This document shows positions 42,466 through 51,600 of a stretch of 64,000 bases of DNA, piece by piece (position 1 is the stretch's first letter; every line of letters begins with the position of its first letter). Under the pieces are notes generated by a model, which was not told the DNA's origin, searched no databases, and saw nothing but the letters and a program-made list of their open reading frames with translations. Location of the stretch: contig CAYGBC010000042.1 of assembly GCA_964348015.1 (NCBI GenBank), positions 77,980 to 141,979 on the forward strand, written 5' to 3'. The DNA comes from SOIA01 sp964348015 (GTDB lineage: Bacteria > Acidobacteriota > Aminicenantia > Aminicenantales > Aminicenantaceae). Both the position numbers and the translations under genes were made by a program.

Positions 42466-43611
42466 ATGAGAAAAAAATGGGTGAAGGGTTTTATGATTCT
42501 GATGCTGGCCACACTGGTGCTTTATGCAGAAGAAGAAAATGTGTTTGATGGGCTCTATCTCAACCTCGGAAACCTGTTCCGCCTGTCCCATGCCAAGAGC
42601 CGCTCCATCAGCCCCGAGAACTTCACCGGAGAAAAGGGCAAGGGTGGAATGTCTATCGATGGTCCTGCCATGAAAGCTGCACGGGACCTGGGCCAGGGCT
42701 GGAAGGTCTCTCCGTATGTCATCATCAAACCCAAGGAGACGTTCGTGATGGCGGAGATTAAAGGCCCGGGAGCCATCCAGCAGATCTGGATGACGCCGGC
42801 CGGCAACTGGCGGTTCTCGATTCTCCGATTCTACTGGGACGGAGAAAAGGAACCCTCCGTAGAAGTCCCTGTGGGGGATTTCTTTGCCTGTGGCTGGGGA
42901 AAATTCGCTCAGGTCTCCTCCCTCCCCGTGTGCGTAAATCCCGGAAGCGGCTTCAACTGTTACTGGGTGATGCCCTTCCGAAAATCCTGCAAAATCACGA
43001 TGGAGAACCTGGACGAGAAAAACATGACTCTCTACTATCAGGTCAACTACACTCTGACCGATATACCCGATGATGCGGCTTATCTTCATGCCCAGTTCCG
43101 GCGGACCAATCCCCTTCCCTACAAGTCCGACTACACGATCGTGGACGGGATCAAAGGATGGGGGCACTTTGTCGGGACCACCATGTGCTGGGGTGCGAAC
43201 AACACCGGCTGGTGGGGCGAAGGCGAGATCAAATTCTTCATCGATGGGGACAAGAAGTTCCCCACCATCTGCGGCACCGGGACTGAAGACTATTTCTGCG
43301 GCTCGTATGGATTCACTGTGGGAGGAAAATACAGAGAATACACGACTCCCTATGCGGGCATGCCTCAGGTGATCCTCCCGGATGGACAGTGGCAGTCCCA
43401 GCAGCGTTTCGGGCTCTACCGCTGGCACATCATGGACCCGGTGCGTTTTGAAAAGGACCTAAGGATCACCATCCAGGCTCTGGGCTGGCGCTCCGGAGGG
43501 AGATATCTGCCTCTTCAGGATGACATCTCGTCAGTGGCGTTCTGGTACCAGAAGGAACCCCATGCGCGGTTTCCGAAGCTCCCGGATAAGGATGAGCTAG
43601 AGATCATTTAA
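42466..43611 (+). CDS. Exported GH172-family (DUF2961) glycoside hydrolase
   Basis: Protein of 381 residues with a signal peptide (1-21). DUF2961 proteins form glycoside hydrolase family GH172, including difructose-anhydride hydrolases and D-arabinofuranosidases. Conserved segments include GPGAIQQIWMT (about 100-110), DFFACGWGKF, FNCYWVMPF and GTGTEDYF with the likely catalytic E274. AAAAGGAGG lies just upstream of the ATG. It probably removes furanosidic sugars outside the cytoplasm. It lies 3 kb from two GH127-type genes, together suggesting arabinose-containing glycan degradation. The exact sugar configuration is not predictable. Confidence 0.88.
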   Translation: MRKKWVKGFMILMLATLVLYAEEENVFDGLYLNLGNLFRLSHAKSRSISPENFTGEKGKGGMSIDGPAMKAARDLGQGWKVSPYVIIKPKETFVMAEIKGPGAIQQIWMTPAGNWRFSILRFYWDGEKEPSVEVPVGDFFACGWGKFAQVSSLPVCVNPGSGFNCYWVMPFRKSCKITMENLDEKNMTLYYQVNYTLTDIPDDAAYLHAQFRRTNPLPYKSDYTIVDGIKGWGHFVGTTMCWGANNTGWWGEGEIKFFIDGDKKFPTICGTGTEDYFCGSYGFTVGGKYREYTTPYAGMPQVILPDGQWQSQQRFGLYRWHIMDPVRFEKDLRITIQALGWRSGGRYLPLQDDISSVAFWYQKEPHARFPKLPDKDELEII

Positions 43612-43795
43612 TTTCTCTCTGTTTTCATTCCGTTTTGGGATCTCAAACAGACTTGCATTCTATTTTTAACAAAAATTGAGTGACCTACAGATGAAAGCTT
43701 ATTCTCGGAAAAACGGCTTCTTAGAATTGAACAAAAAGGAACCGATTCCTTAAGAACCTGAAAAAAATCAGTCAGGTTGACATTTTACAGTTCTT

Positions 43796-44989
43796 CTAAA
43801 ACAGCAATGTGAAGAAACCTGTTATCCTGTCTCCTTTACTTATTCCAGTCGGAACACTCACATTTGTCCAGTATTCCAAACTCAATTTAACATTTTGGCT
43901 CAAATAGTAGCTGAAATTCAATGTTAAATCTGTGTAAGTATCCACGCCGTCATTGAGTTCATAATTTTCCACTCGGACGAGCGGCACAAAAGACGGACTC
44001 TGTTTTTTATCGTAAAATACCCAAAATAATTCTCCATAGAGGGAGTTATTTTTTTCATCGACTCCCGTTCCCAGAGCCAGTTCATCATTGGCAAAAAGAT
44101 AAACAAAAAAGAGGTTGAAAGAATTTCCTATTTCCGCCTGAAGGTCGAATCCAAAGCGATTGAAATCAAGCCCGGCATCTCCTCTGCCTCCTTGCTTGCC
44201 GAATACACCAAATCCACCAACCGATATGTTTGATTCGGTATCTCCAAATTGGGGCTTAAACTCTAATGCGGCTCTGGCGCTGATATCTTCTCCGCCTTCT
44301 CCTTCTGGATCACCCGTGTCACGATGATAACCGACACTGTAATAAATGCCGGTTGTTTTCCCGTATACTGAAATAAACTGGCTGGCACTTCTCAGCCTCA
44401 CTCCGCTGCTGTAAGAACTCGTGACATTGAGGGGAGCTTTATGGGCGCGAGTCATTCTTCTCCCCCAATCCACTAAAGTATCGTAGGGATCGTTCCAGAA
44501 ATAAGGGCTGTATCCGACAGAAACATTCAGATACGGAGAGATGTGAAATCCGAGAACTCCCATTTCCAATCCCGGGCTAAAATCATTTTCGTCCTCGGCT
44601 TCTATTTCCGCCCAAAATGAAATATTTTTAAAAACATTTCCTCCGATCATGATTTCGACTTCATGGAGTCCTCTCGTCTTCGGATCGCCAGTATTTCTCT
44701 TGTCATACCCATAACCTTTGACCAAAACAGCAAGAGGGAAGCTCTTTTCTAAGACAAGATCGTCTGCAATTTTTTCTTCTTGAGGGATGTCTTCATCTTC
44801 AAGCCTGTATCCCCTGGCTTTATAATCCCGTCCAAAATCATTCAGCTTGGGAAAAGCCGTATGACAATCCGTGCAGCTCAAACTGTGCTTTTTGGCAAAG
44901 GGAGGTATTGCGTGAGCTGTTTGAGTTAAAGAAGCGAAGACAAAAAAACTCAAAATACCTGCGAGAGTGAATTTCCAAATGGTTTTCAT
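43796..44989 (-). CDS. Outer-membrane beta-barrel protein with N-terminal c-type haem motif
   Basis: Protein of 397 residues from the ATG at 44989 (AAGGAG upstream). A signal peptide (1-27) is followed at once by SLSCTDCHTAFPKLNDFGRDYKARGY, split here as C39-x-x-C42-H43, a single covalent haem site, then the FPxLNxFGRxFKxxGY-like segment seen in other haem-tagged outer-membrane proteins. The rest (about 80-397) has the alternating pattern of a porin-like barrel and ends GFFTLLF. The architecture suggests an outer-membrane channel carrying one periplasmic haem, perhaps for electron transfer; this is inference. A PAS-LuxR regulator gene lies just upstream on the same strand. Confidence 0.8.
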   Translation of the reverse strand: MKTIWKFTLAGILSFFVFASLTQTAHAIPPFAKKHSLSCTDCHTAFPKLNDFGRDYKARGYRLEDEDIPQEEKIADDLVLEKSFPLAVLVKGYGYDKRNTGDPKTRGLHEVEIMIGGNVFKNISFWAEIEAEDENDFSPGLEMGVLGFHISPYLNVSVGYSPYFWNDPYDTLVDWGRRMTRAHKAPLNVTSSYSSGVRLRSASQFISVYGKTTGIYYSVGYHRDTGDPEGEGGEDISARAALEFKPQFGDTESNISVGGFGVFGKQGGRGDAGLDFNRFGFDLQAEIGNSFNLFFVYLFANDELALGTGVDEKNNSLYGELFWVFYDKKQSPSFVPLVRVENYELNDGVDTYTDLTLNFSYYLSQNVKLSLEYWTNVSVPTGISKGDRITGFFTLLF

Positions 44990-45130
44990 AGTATCTCCTT
45001 CATATCCTTTTCTTACCCTGACCATGGGTTGAATACAGAGTAAATAACCATGAATGAAATAACAACGGGTGAAGAATCGGAGTTTAATGGGGGGGAAAAA
45101 CACCCATTTTGGAGGGAGACAAGTCGCTAT

Positions 45131-46078
45131 TCAAAGCTCGTTGAGAAATGAGCTTAAATTAATTCCATTATTGGCTATTCCAAGTTTAGATCTTATTCTT
45201 TTTCGGTGCCATTCCACTGTCTGACGTGAAATGTTTAAAAGATTAGCTATATCTTTGCTCGTGTAAGCCGCCTTGATCAAATTACAAACTTCGATCTGTC
45301 TCGGAGTGAGCTTAATGTTCCCATTGGTTAGAGTAATCCCATAGGAGGAAGTGATATCCTTCAGGTGATGCATGAGCAAATGGGCATATCTTTCACTGTC
45401 TTTTTCTTTTTTCATCTTTTCCAAAATGGGAACGACTATCCTTTCAATATTCACTTTGATATCCTCTTTCATCTTATTCCTGTCGATGTCAATCTGAGCA
45501 ATGATTTCCTGAAGAGCTATGTTTTTCCGGCCAATGTCTTTAGTCCGCTCCTTTACCTTTTGTTCCAGATTCCTTTTGGCATTTTGTAATATCTTCTCTG
45601 TTTTTTTCTGCTGCGTTATATCTTTAACGGTATGGGCCAGAGCGACAATCTCGTTGTTCTCATCAAATATGGGCGAGGCCGTGGTCATATAAACCAATCC
45701 ATGATCTTGTATTTCCCCGGTTCCACTCGTCCGGGTTTCCAGGGCTTTTTTGCACGGACATCCCTCAATCGGAGAATCAAGGCCATGGATGACTTGGTAA
45801 CATTTCTTGCCGATCAACTCCTCGGGCTTTTTTCCGATATTCTCATAACCAGCTTTGTTTATTTCCAATATCTCGAAATTAGCCGATATCAACGCAATGA
45901 TATCGAGGGCGGCGTCGAATGTCTCCTGCCATCCCGGATGAGACCCATCTTTCTTTTTTCTTAGATTTTTTAGCTTATCGTTAGTTTTTTGTTTATCTTT
46001 TCGGGCCTTGCAATTCTCATTTTCTGACTTTTTCAACTCATCTTTAAGCGTATCTTTCGTCTTGATCTGGTCTTTCAT
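45131..46078 (-). CDS. PAS-domain LuxR-type transcriptional regulator
   Basis: Protein of 315 residues. A charged N-terminal helix (1-48) precedes a PAS domain (about 50-160, FDAALDIIALISANFEILEINKAGYENIG) with a Cys-rich insert KKCYQVIHGLDSP...GCPC that might hold a redox or metal signal. A coiled-coil linker (about 165-240) leads to the LuxR helix-turn-helix (about 250-312, LTPRQIEVCNLIKAAYTSKDI and SRQTVEWHRKRIRSKL). There is no receiver or kinase domain. It lies next to the haem-motif outer-membrane protein and may regulate it in response to redox state. No clear ribosome-binding site is present before the ATG. Confidence 0.87.
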   Translation of the reverse strand: MKDQIKTKDTLKDELKKSENENCKARKDKQKTNDKLKNLRKKKDGSHPGWQETFDAALDIIALISANFEILEINKAGYENIGKKPEELIGKKCYQVIHGLDSPIEGCPCKKALETRTSGTGEIQDHGLVYMTTASPIFDENNEIVALAHTVKDITQQKKTEKILQNAKRNLEQKVKERTKDIGRKNIALQEIIAQIDIDRNKMKEDIKVNIERIVVPILEKMKKEKDSERYAHLLMHHLKDITSSYGITLTNGNIKLTPRQIEVCNLIKAAYTSKDIANLLNISRQTVEWHRKRIRSKLGIANNGINLSSFLNEL

Positions 46079-46239
46079 GTTAGAATTGCGTATGCGTGTA
46101 ATACATAAACGAATTTTTCTTTGGCTGACCCATTCCCACTTTTCTCATCCGAGCCATTCACCTCTAAGATATCCAATTTATCTTATAGGTATAATAGAGT
46201 ATATTAATCCAAAGACTGCCATGTGTCAATTCAAAATTC

Positions 46240-48732
46240 TCAGTATTTATACTTGTTGCCGTGGATCATCCGGATGCCGAATACCGATGCAATGTAACTT
46301 CCTTCTGAGGCCTGAAAGCGCACAATAACTTTCTTTTTCCCCCTGACAAGATTCGCATCGATAGGATACTCGACATCAAAAAAGCGCGGGGGGCTGCTTC
46401 GGGTCACTTCCTGATGGCCGATACATTGACCTTCCACAAGGATGTCGAATGAGGCTTCGCCTCTCCCCCGCTCACCGCTGTAGTAGGTCACGACCAGAAT
46501 CATCGGATGGTCCGGCTCTACGGGCAGGTCAAAGGTGAACCAGCTTCTCCCCCTTCGTCCTGCACGACCCCTCACCCATGTGGGCCAGGAATCTTTTGGG
46601 CTCTGAAAGTTAAAATCCTGTTCCGATTGAGTTTCCCCAGGCTGGGCATAGGCCACAGTGGCTTTTTCGAGCTTGCGCAGCCTTTCTTGTTCAGCGACAT
46701 ACTCTGCTTTTTTCTTCTTCCAATCGGAATTGGTCAACAGGTCGAAATAGACAGCATAGGTGCGCCTGTGCAAACGGTAGAACGGCACCAGATCCACTTC
46801 GACATCGAGGCCGGCTCCGAGACTGTCTCTCCCAACTTCAGTGACCCGAAAATGTCCAGTTTCGCCGGGAACAGGTTTGACCCACTGGTTTACCGACTGC
46901 TCTGCAGCGACGAACACCGGAATTGTCGGCGGTTTGTACTCAACATCTCTTCTGCGCCCTCTTTCTCTCTCGGGTCCCAAATCCGCAGCTAGCACCAGAG
47001 GCCCCCACATTATCGCCGCGATCTGCGGGTTATCGGGCACAGGTTCCAGACGAAGCGCCTTGGGCAGGACAAGCTCGACTGTGTCTCCGGTTTTCCAATT
47101 TCGTTTGAGTTCCACGTACGTCCCGGAATCATCCACGCTCTTTCGACCAGGGACTGGACGGCCCGACTCAGGAACATCCCGAAAGGGATTAATCAGGTCT
47201 TCAGAGACAGCTCCGCTATTGACCTTAACGGAAAATCCGTCGCCGGCCCAGTCAGGACGGCGTAAAGCCAATGTGAATTCTTTAGGGGACTGGAGAGTCA
47301 TTTTGATGGTCACTGACTCTCCTTCCGGGAAATCCGTGTCCATTTTCAGTTTGACGCCCGCCGCGGTCCAATCTGCTGTGGACGGTGCATACAGGTTCAC
47401 CCAGAGCGTGTCACCAGATTCATAGTAGATCCCGTCTCCATGCAGACCATGGCTTTCCATGCCCGAACCGACGCAGCAGGTGAAGCTGCGGAACATATTT
47501 TGATATTCATGCTGAACGCCTCTTCCCACCGGCACCATGTAACAGGTCCGGCCGTCCTCAGGATCGATCGAGGCCAAAATATGGTTAAAAAGGGCCCGTT
47601 CATGAAAATCGGCGTAATGGGCATCGGGCCGGATGGCGAAAAGCCGACGGGTCAGTTTGAGCATGTTGTAGACATTGCATGTTTCGGCAACGCGTCCGTC
47701 CACACGGTCACTCAACTTGTCTGGGGCACCGAAATATTCGTCGTGGCCGTGGCCTCCAGTGGCATAGCTGTGGTGCTGAACGACTCGATCCCAGAAAAAG
47801 CTTGCCGCCATGATATCTCCCACATTGCCCGTGTACGCATACCGGTCGGCTGAGCCTATGAGCTTGGGCACCTGCGTGTTGCCGTGTTTGCCTTCGAGGA
47901 TGTCCTGGTGACGTTTGAGAGGCTCGATGAAGTTGCGGTGTTCGAACTTGTAGGAAAGGTCCAACCAGCGTTTGTCCCCCGTATCCGCATACAGGTCGAC
48001 CATAATCTCGTTCATTCCACCGAACTCGGTGTTCAGCATACGCTGGATCTGGCCTGCATCGAGTGGCGCGAGAATGCGTTCCGCCCATTCGGCGAACTTG
48101 ACTTCGATTTCCAAAGCCTTCTTATTGCCCGTGTAGCGGTAGGCATCCCGGAGGCCGGCGTATGTTTTATGCAGGGTGTACCATGGGGACCACAGACCGT
48201 TCAGGTCAAAGCCTGCGGATTTGATTTTTCCCCGGGATACACGTTCCATAATCTCTCGTCCGTCGGTGCCTTCTCGGTCGATTATAGCGCCCAGATACCC
48301 ATCGCCCCGCTTGTCTTGAACCTTTTTGAATTCGGAAACAATGTAATCTGCCCGCCGTTTGAATTCTTGATTTCCGGTTATCGCGTACATCAGGCTGATG
48401 GCGGAGAGATAATGCCCGGCAATGTGGCCCGTTAGCTGGCGGCCGCCCACAGAATCCCAGCCTCCGTAGCCCTCGGCCTTGGGTTTCAGGCCGGCGCGGA
48501 TGCGGTAGCCGGCCAGCATGCGGTCAGGTTCCAGCTGAAGCAGGTATTCAGCGGTAACATCCTGGGCGCGTTTGAGAGGCCCTCCCGTCAAGCGGACTTT
48601 ATCGAGAGGAAGCGGCCGTGCCTGGAGTGTTTTTTCCTCAAAAGCTCTCACAGTTGGACCTTGCGCTTCTGTGAAAGCCAAACAGTGAAAGATTAAAACC
48701 AGTGACAGGAAAAAAATAAAATTTGCTTTCAT
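46240..48732 (-). CDS. Exported GH127-family beta-L-arabinofuranosidase-like enzyme (large)
   Basis: Protein of 830 residues with a signal peptide (1-23). The alpha/alpha-barrel of GH127 (DUF1680) spans about 38-560: PLKRAQDVTAEYLLQLEPDRML, GHIAGHYLSA, and the zinc-binding and nucleophile set E350/C352 (AETCNVYN) and C419/C420 (FTCCVGSG), at almost the same positions as in the characterised Bifidobacterium enzyme. An additional C-terminal beta domain (about 680-830) resembles a carbohydrate-binding or DUF4986-type module. The ATG directly abuts the stop codon of the upstream gene (TAG then ATG), with AAGGA before it: coupled translation. Confidence 0.92.
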   Translation of the reverse strand: MKANFIFFLSLVLIFHCLAFTEAQGPTVRAFEEKTLQARPLPLDKVRLTGGPLKRAQDVTAEYLLQLEPDRMLAGYRIRAGLKPKAEGYGGWDSVGGRQLTGHIAGHYLSAISLMYAITGNQEFKRRADYIVSEFKKVQDKRGDGYLGAIIDREGTDGREIMERVSRGKIKSAGFDLNGLWSPWYTLHKTYAGLRDAYRYTGNKKALEIEVKFAEWAERILAPLDAGQIQRMLNTEFGGMNEIMVDLYADTGDKRWLDLSYKFEHRNFIEPLKRHQDILEGKHGNTQVPKLIGSADRYAYTGNVGDIMAASFFWDRVVQHHSYATGGHGHDEYFGAPDKLSDRVDGRVAETCNVYNMLKLTRRLFAIRPDAHYADFHERALFNHILASIDPEDGRTCYMVPVGRGVQHEYQNMFRSFTCCVGSGMESHGLHGDGIYYESGDTLWVNLYAPSTADWTAAGVKLKMDTDFPEGESVTIKMTLQSPKEFTLALRRPDWAGDGFSVKVNSGAVSEDLINPFRDVPESGRPVPGRKSVDDSGTYVELKRNWKTGDTVELVLPKALRLEPVPDNPQIAAIMWGPLVLAADLGPERERGRRRDVEYKPPTIPVFVAAEQSVNQWVKPVPGETGHFRVTEVGRDSLGAGLDVEVDLVPFYRLHRRTYAVYFDLLTNSDWKKKKAEYVAEQERLRKLEKATVAYAQPGETQSEQDFNFQSPKDSWPTWVRGRAGRRGRSWFTFDLPVEPDHPMILVVTYYSGERGRGEASFDILVEGQCIGHQEVTRSSPPRFFDVEYPIDANLVRGKKKVIVRFQASEGSYIASVFGIRMIHGNKYKY

Positions 48733-50718
48733 CTAATCCTTCCTTATAGTGGGGAATTCGGCAATGCGCAGGTTGGTGCACCCGTAGGGAATCAGGATGA
48801 GTTCCTCAAGGTCGCCCTTAACAGAAACAGGGCTAAGCGGGAGCTCACCCGCAGAGCCGTTGACCAGTTTCCAGGCATCGATCCTCATCCCCTTGATCTT
48901 TACGGAAACCGGAGCTCCTTCGGGTGAAAACGGCACGCCCCCGACCGGATGCTCCTCAAATTTCAGTGTATTCAGATCTTTTTCAGTCAGATCCAAAGCG
49001 TAATTCCAGGGCGTAGTCGGATAGACTTCCCAATCGGCATGCGGAAGTTCGCGATGAGGCTTACCGGCGTTAACCCTCTTCCACTCTTCTCCGATCTTCA
49101 GCGCATAGAGCAGAGGTCCTCGCTCCAAAGCGATGGCATTGTTATACCGGCGGGTCACCCGCGGCTTCATCGGAAATACCACATCAATCTCCGTTGTGCC
49201 GGTCCATTCCCTTCCCAGCACATGAAAGGAACCCGGTTTGGGAGCATAGCGGTTTTTTCCGATGGTGACGGATGCTTCTTCGGCCCATGCAGGAATGCGC
49301 AGATGAAGAGGAAACCGAACCGGCCTGTCGACACTCACCTTCAACTGGATATTCGGGCGAAACGGATAATCCGTGACAACCTCTACTGAAACCGGAACAT
49401 CCTGTATATGTGTGGAGACAACATTCGGCGCGTAGGCCACGGCGGCCAGCCCCTCATCCTCTGTCTTCATCCAGAGATGAGCGGCGAATTTGGGCCATCC
49501 CTGGCTGAGGTTGGACGTGCAGCAGCCGTAATTGGGTTCCAAGCCAAAGATGTTGGACTCCGGGCCGTTGGTGGTCCAGAGTCGGTTCTCCCGGATGCTG
49601 CATTCGACCTGATTGACCTGCTGGTCATACTGGTGGGACCACATATCCGGGGAAAATGTGGCGGGCAGGGCATTATAGGTCACTTTTTCCAGGCGGTCGC
49701 CAAAAGCCGGATCCCCCAGGATAGACAGTAATACCTCCAGAGAAAACTGGTATTCCACGACCGCACAGAGCTCTGTGCCCTGGGAGGGATTCTTGCCCGC
49801 GAAGCATTCATCACCGCTGAATATTCCTGCAGCCTGACCGTGATAAAAGTCCTGTTTCTCGATCATCTCGTAGACCATATGCCTGTCATCCTCATCGCCT
49901 GTGAGACGCCACCACAGCGCGGGTGCCTTGACCGCCATGCCGTTATTGACCACATGACCCATGAAAGTCCACTTCCCTCTGGGGGTGATTCCCGTTAGCG
50001 GGAAACGCCGGAAAAAGGACTCCCAGTCGAATCCCTGCGCATGAAGCTTCACCGCGAGATCCAACAGCCAGTCCTCCTGGGTTTTTTCATAAAGCCAGTA
50101 TATGCTGAGCAGGGATTCAAACCATCGGAATTTGCCCCAGTTAAAGAGCGGACGCCGGTCGATATGCCCATCCACCCATTTCAGCGTCTTCTCCACCACT
50201 TCGGGAATCCGCTCATCACCGGTGGCGTTATGATACTGGATCAACGGCTTGAGCACCAAGAAAATGGCCCAGAGGTCATATTTGGAGGGATCCTCAGCCG
50301 GCGCTATCCATCCGGATTCGTCCTGGTGGGTGATGATGTGATTCATGTGCTTTCTGATTCTGGTTATCAGTTTTTCATCCTCCAGAAGAAACGCGAGAGG
50401 CACGACACCGTCCAGCCAGTAGGGGGCTCTTTCCCATGCATCCGATTTCCCGCCGAACCAGGAACTGTCACTGATATCGGGCCAGAATTCATCCAGGTGC
50501 CCGCTGAGTCCGTCGGCCTGGATGCGGAGTTGATTTTTCAACCATCCCGCCGGTTTGATCGATCCCAGGGGGAGCGGAGTCAACTGGACCGGTTGAATTG
50601 ACACATCAGCCTGAGACATCCCCAAATCCTCCTTCTTCTCTTGGCTTTGACAAGATTGAAAGGTGACAAACAAAATGACGAACAGAACCCAGGAGTAAAT
50701 AATCAATCGTTTTCGCAT
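48733..50718 (-). CDS. GH127-like (DUF1680) lipoprotein glycosidase
   Basis: Second DUF1680 protein, 661 residues, only distantly similar to its neighbour. A lipoprotein leader ends at C23 (VTFQSC). The barrel contains E316/C318 (GTELCAVVEYQFS) and the cysteine pair C399/C400 (NYGCCTSN), so the Cys-based zinc site of GH127/GH146-type enzymes is kept. It should be anchored at the cell surface or periplasmic face and act on arabinose-containing side chains or a related furanoside. It is the first gene of the two-gene operon, preceded by GGGAGG and a sigma-70-like promoter at about 50.77-50.80 kb. Confidence 0.9.
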   Translation of the reverse strand: MRKRLIIYSWVLFVILFVTFQSCQSQEKKEDLGMSQADVSIQPVQLTPLPLGSIKPAGWLKNQLRIQADGLSGHLDEFWPDISDSSWFGGKSDAWERAPYWLDGVVPLAFLLEDEKLITRIRKHMNHIITHQDESGWIAPAEDPSKYDLWAIFLVLKPLIQYHNATGDERIPEVVEKTLKWVDGHIDRRPLFNWGKFRWFESLLSIYWLYEKTQEDWLLDLAVKLHAQGFDWESFFRRFPLTGITPRGKWTFMGHVVNNGMAVKAPALWWRLTGDEDDRHMVYEMIEKQDFYHGQAAGIFSGDECFAGKNPSQGTELCAVVEYQFSLEVLLSILGDPAFGDRLEKVTYNALPATFSPDMWSHQYDQQVNQVECSIRENRLWTTNGPESNIFGLEPNYGCCTSNLSQGWPKFAAHLWMKTEDEGLAAVAYAPNVVSTHIQDVPVSVEVVTDYPFRPNIQLKVSVDRPVRFPLHLRIPAWAEEASVTIGKNRYAPKPGSFHVLGREWTGTTEIDVVFPMKPRVTRRYNNAIALERGPLLYALKIGEEWKRVNAGKPHRELPHADWEVYPTTPWNYALDLTEKDLNTLKFEEHPVGGVPFSPEGAPVSVKIKGMRIDAWKLVNGSAGELPLSPVSVKGDLEELILIPYGCTNLRIAEFPTIRKD

Positions 50719-50768
50719 CCTTCTTCCTCCCTAGATTTATGCCGTACTCAACACACTGTGCAGCACGT

Positions 50769-50797
50769 AGCATAAAATTTACACACGAAAGAGTCAA
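50769..50797 (-). promoter_or_regulatory. Sigma-70-like promoter of the GH127 operon
   Basis: Minus strand: TTGACT (50792-50797), 17-bp spacer, TATGCT (50769-50774). The GH127-like start is 50 bp downstream. Confidence 0.5.
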
Positions 50798-50808
50798 ATG
50801 CAGATAAT

Positions 50809-50837
50809 TTGACAATCGAACGCCTTTTTTCTACCAT
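50809..50837 (+). promoter_or_regulatory. Sigma-70-like promoter of the small exported protein gene
   Basis: Plus strand: TTGACA (50809-50814), 17-bp spacer, TACCAT (50832-50837), 55 bp before the start codon. It is divergent from the GH127 promoter 12 bp away, so a single regulator could control both. Confidence 0.45.
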
Positions 50838-50892
50838 TTCCATGCGATTAAAAAAGGAATTTCCGAATGCGTTTTAAAAAGGGGAGGCTTTC

Positions 50893-51435
50893 ATGAACAG
50901 CAAGCCATGGGTTTTATGTCTGGTTATCTGTGCCGTCGCTCTTTTATTATCTGGATCTGTGAAGGATACTGATTTATCAAAGCTCACAAAGGCCAAATTT
51001 ACCCTCAACATCGGAGGAAAGACCTGCAAGTTTGTCGATGGAGGAACGGCCAGAATCAAGAATGGTGTATTGCATATTACACACCCTTCGTTGAAATCAC
51101 AATCAAAGTCTAAACAAAAAACTATTATTAAGGTCCATTTCGCATCCCAAGCCAAAGCTGCAGAAGTGCCTTTCGGTTCTATTGAAATCACTATCCCGCG
51201 TCTGTCTGGTGAAAACAAGGAAAGACTCGTCAAACAGTACGAAGGTAAAATACGAGGGAAAAAGCCAACCGGTGCAGTTAGACTTACAAATAAGGCCGGC
51301 AATATGACAGCCCACTGGAATATTTTGGGCTGGCATATCGAGGACTTTGATTTGCCAACATTGAATTCCAAAGACAACAGCCAGTTGATACAGTATGTCG
51401 TGATACGAACCGAAAAAGTAGACCGAGAAAAATAA
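50893..51435 (+). CDS. Small exported protein of unknown function
   Basis: Protein of 180 residues with a signal peptide (about 1-21). No domain is recognised. The mature chain is basic and beta-rich (AKFTLNIGGKTCKFVDGGTARIKNGVLHITHPS) with one cysteine. GGGGAGG lies six bases before the ATG. It is divergent from the GH127 operon and convergent with the second Tricorn gene; neither context defines a role. Confidence 0.72.
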   Translation: MNSKPWVLCLVICAVALLLSGSVKDTDLSKLTKAKFTLNIGGKTCKFVDGGTARIKNGVLHITHPSLKSQSKSKQKTIIKVHFASQAKAAEVPFGSIEITIPRLSGENKERLVKQYEGKIRGKKPTGAVRLTNKAGNMTAHWNILGWHIEDFDLPTLNSKDNSQLIQYVVIRTEKVDREK

Positions 51436-51600
51436 TAATTTTAATCCAGACAGATTTTCTGACCATTGATCATGTTGAAAACGGCGGTCTTCTCATTTCC
51501 GGATACCCTGTCAGAAAATAATTAGGATTGAAGGGAGAAAGCCTCAAATATAAAGAAGCATTCTTTCTATTTTTAAAATTCTGTATTCTCTAAAACTTTT

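Noticed and set aside
43612..43795. AAGGAACCGATTCCTT hairpin as a terminator between convergent genes
   Set aside because: The stem is only 6 bp and no T-run follows closely on either strand.
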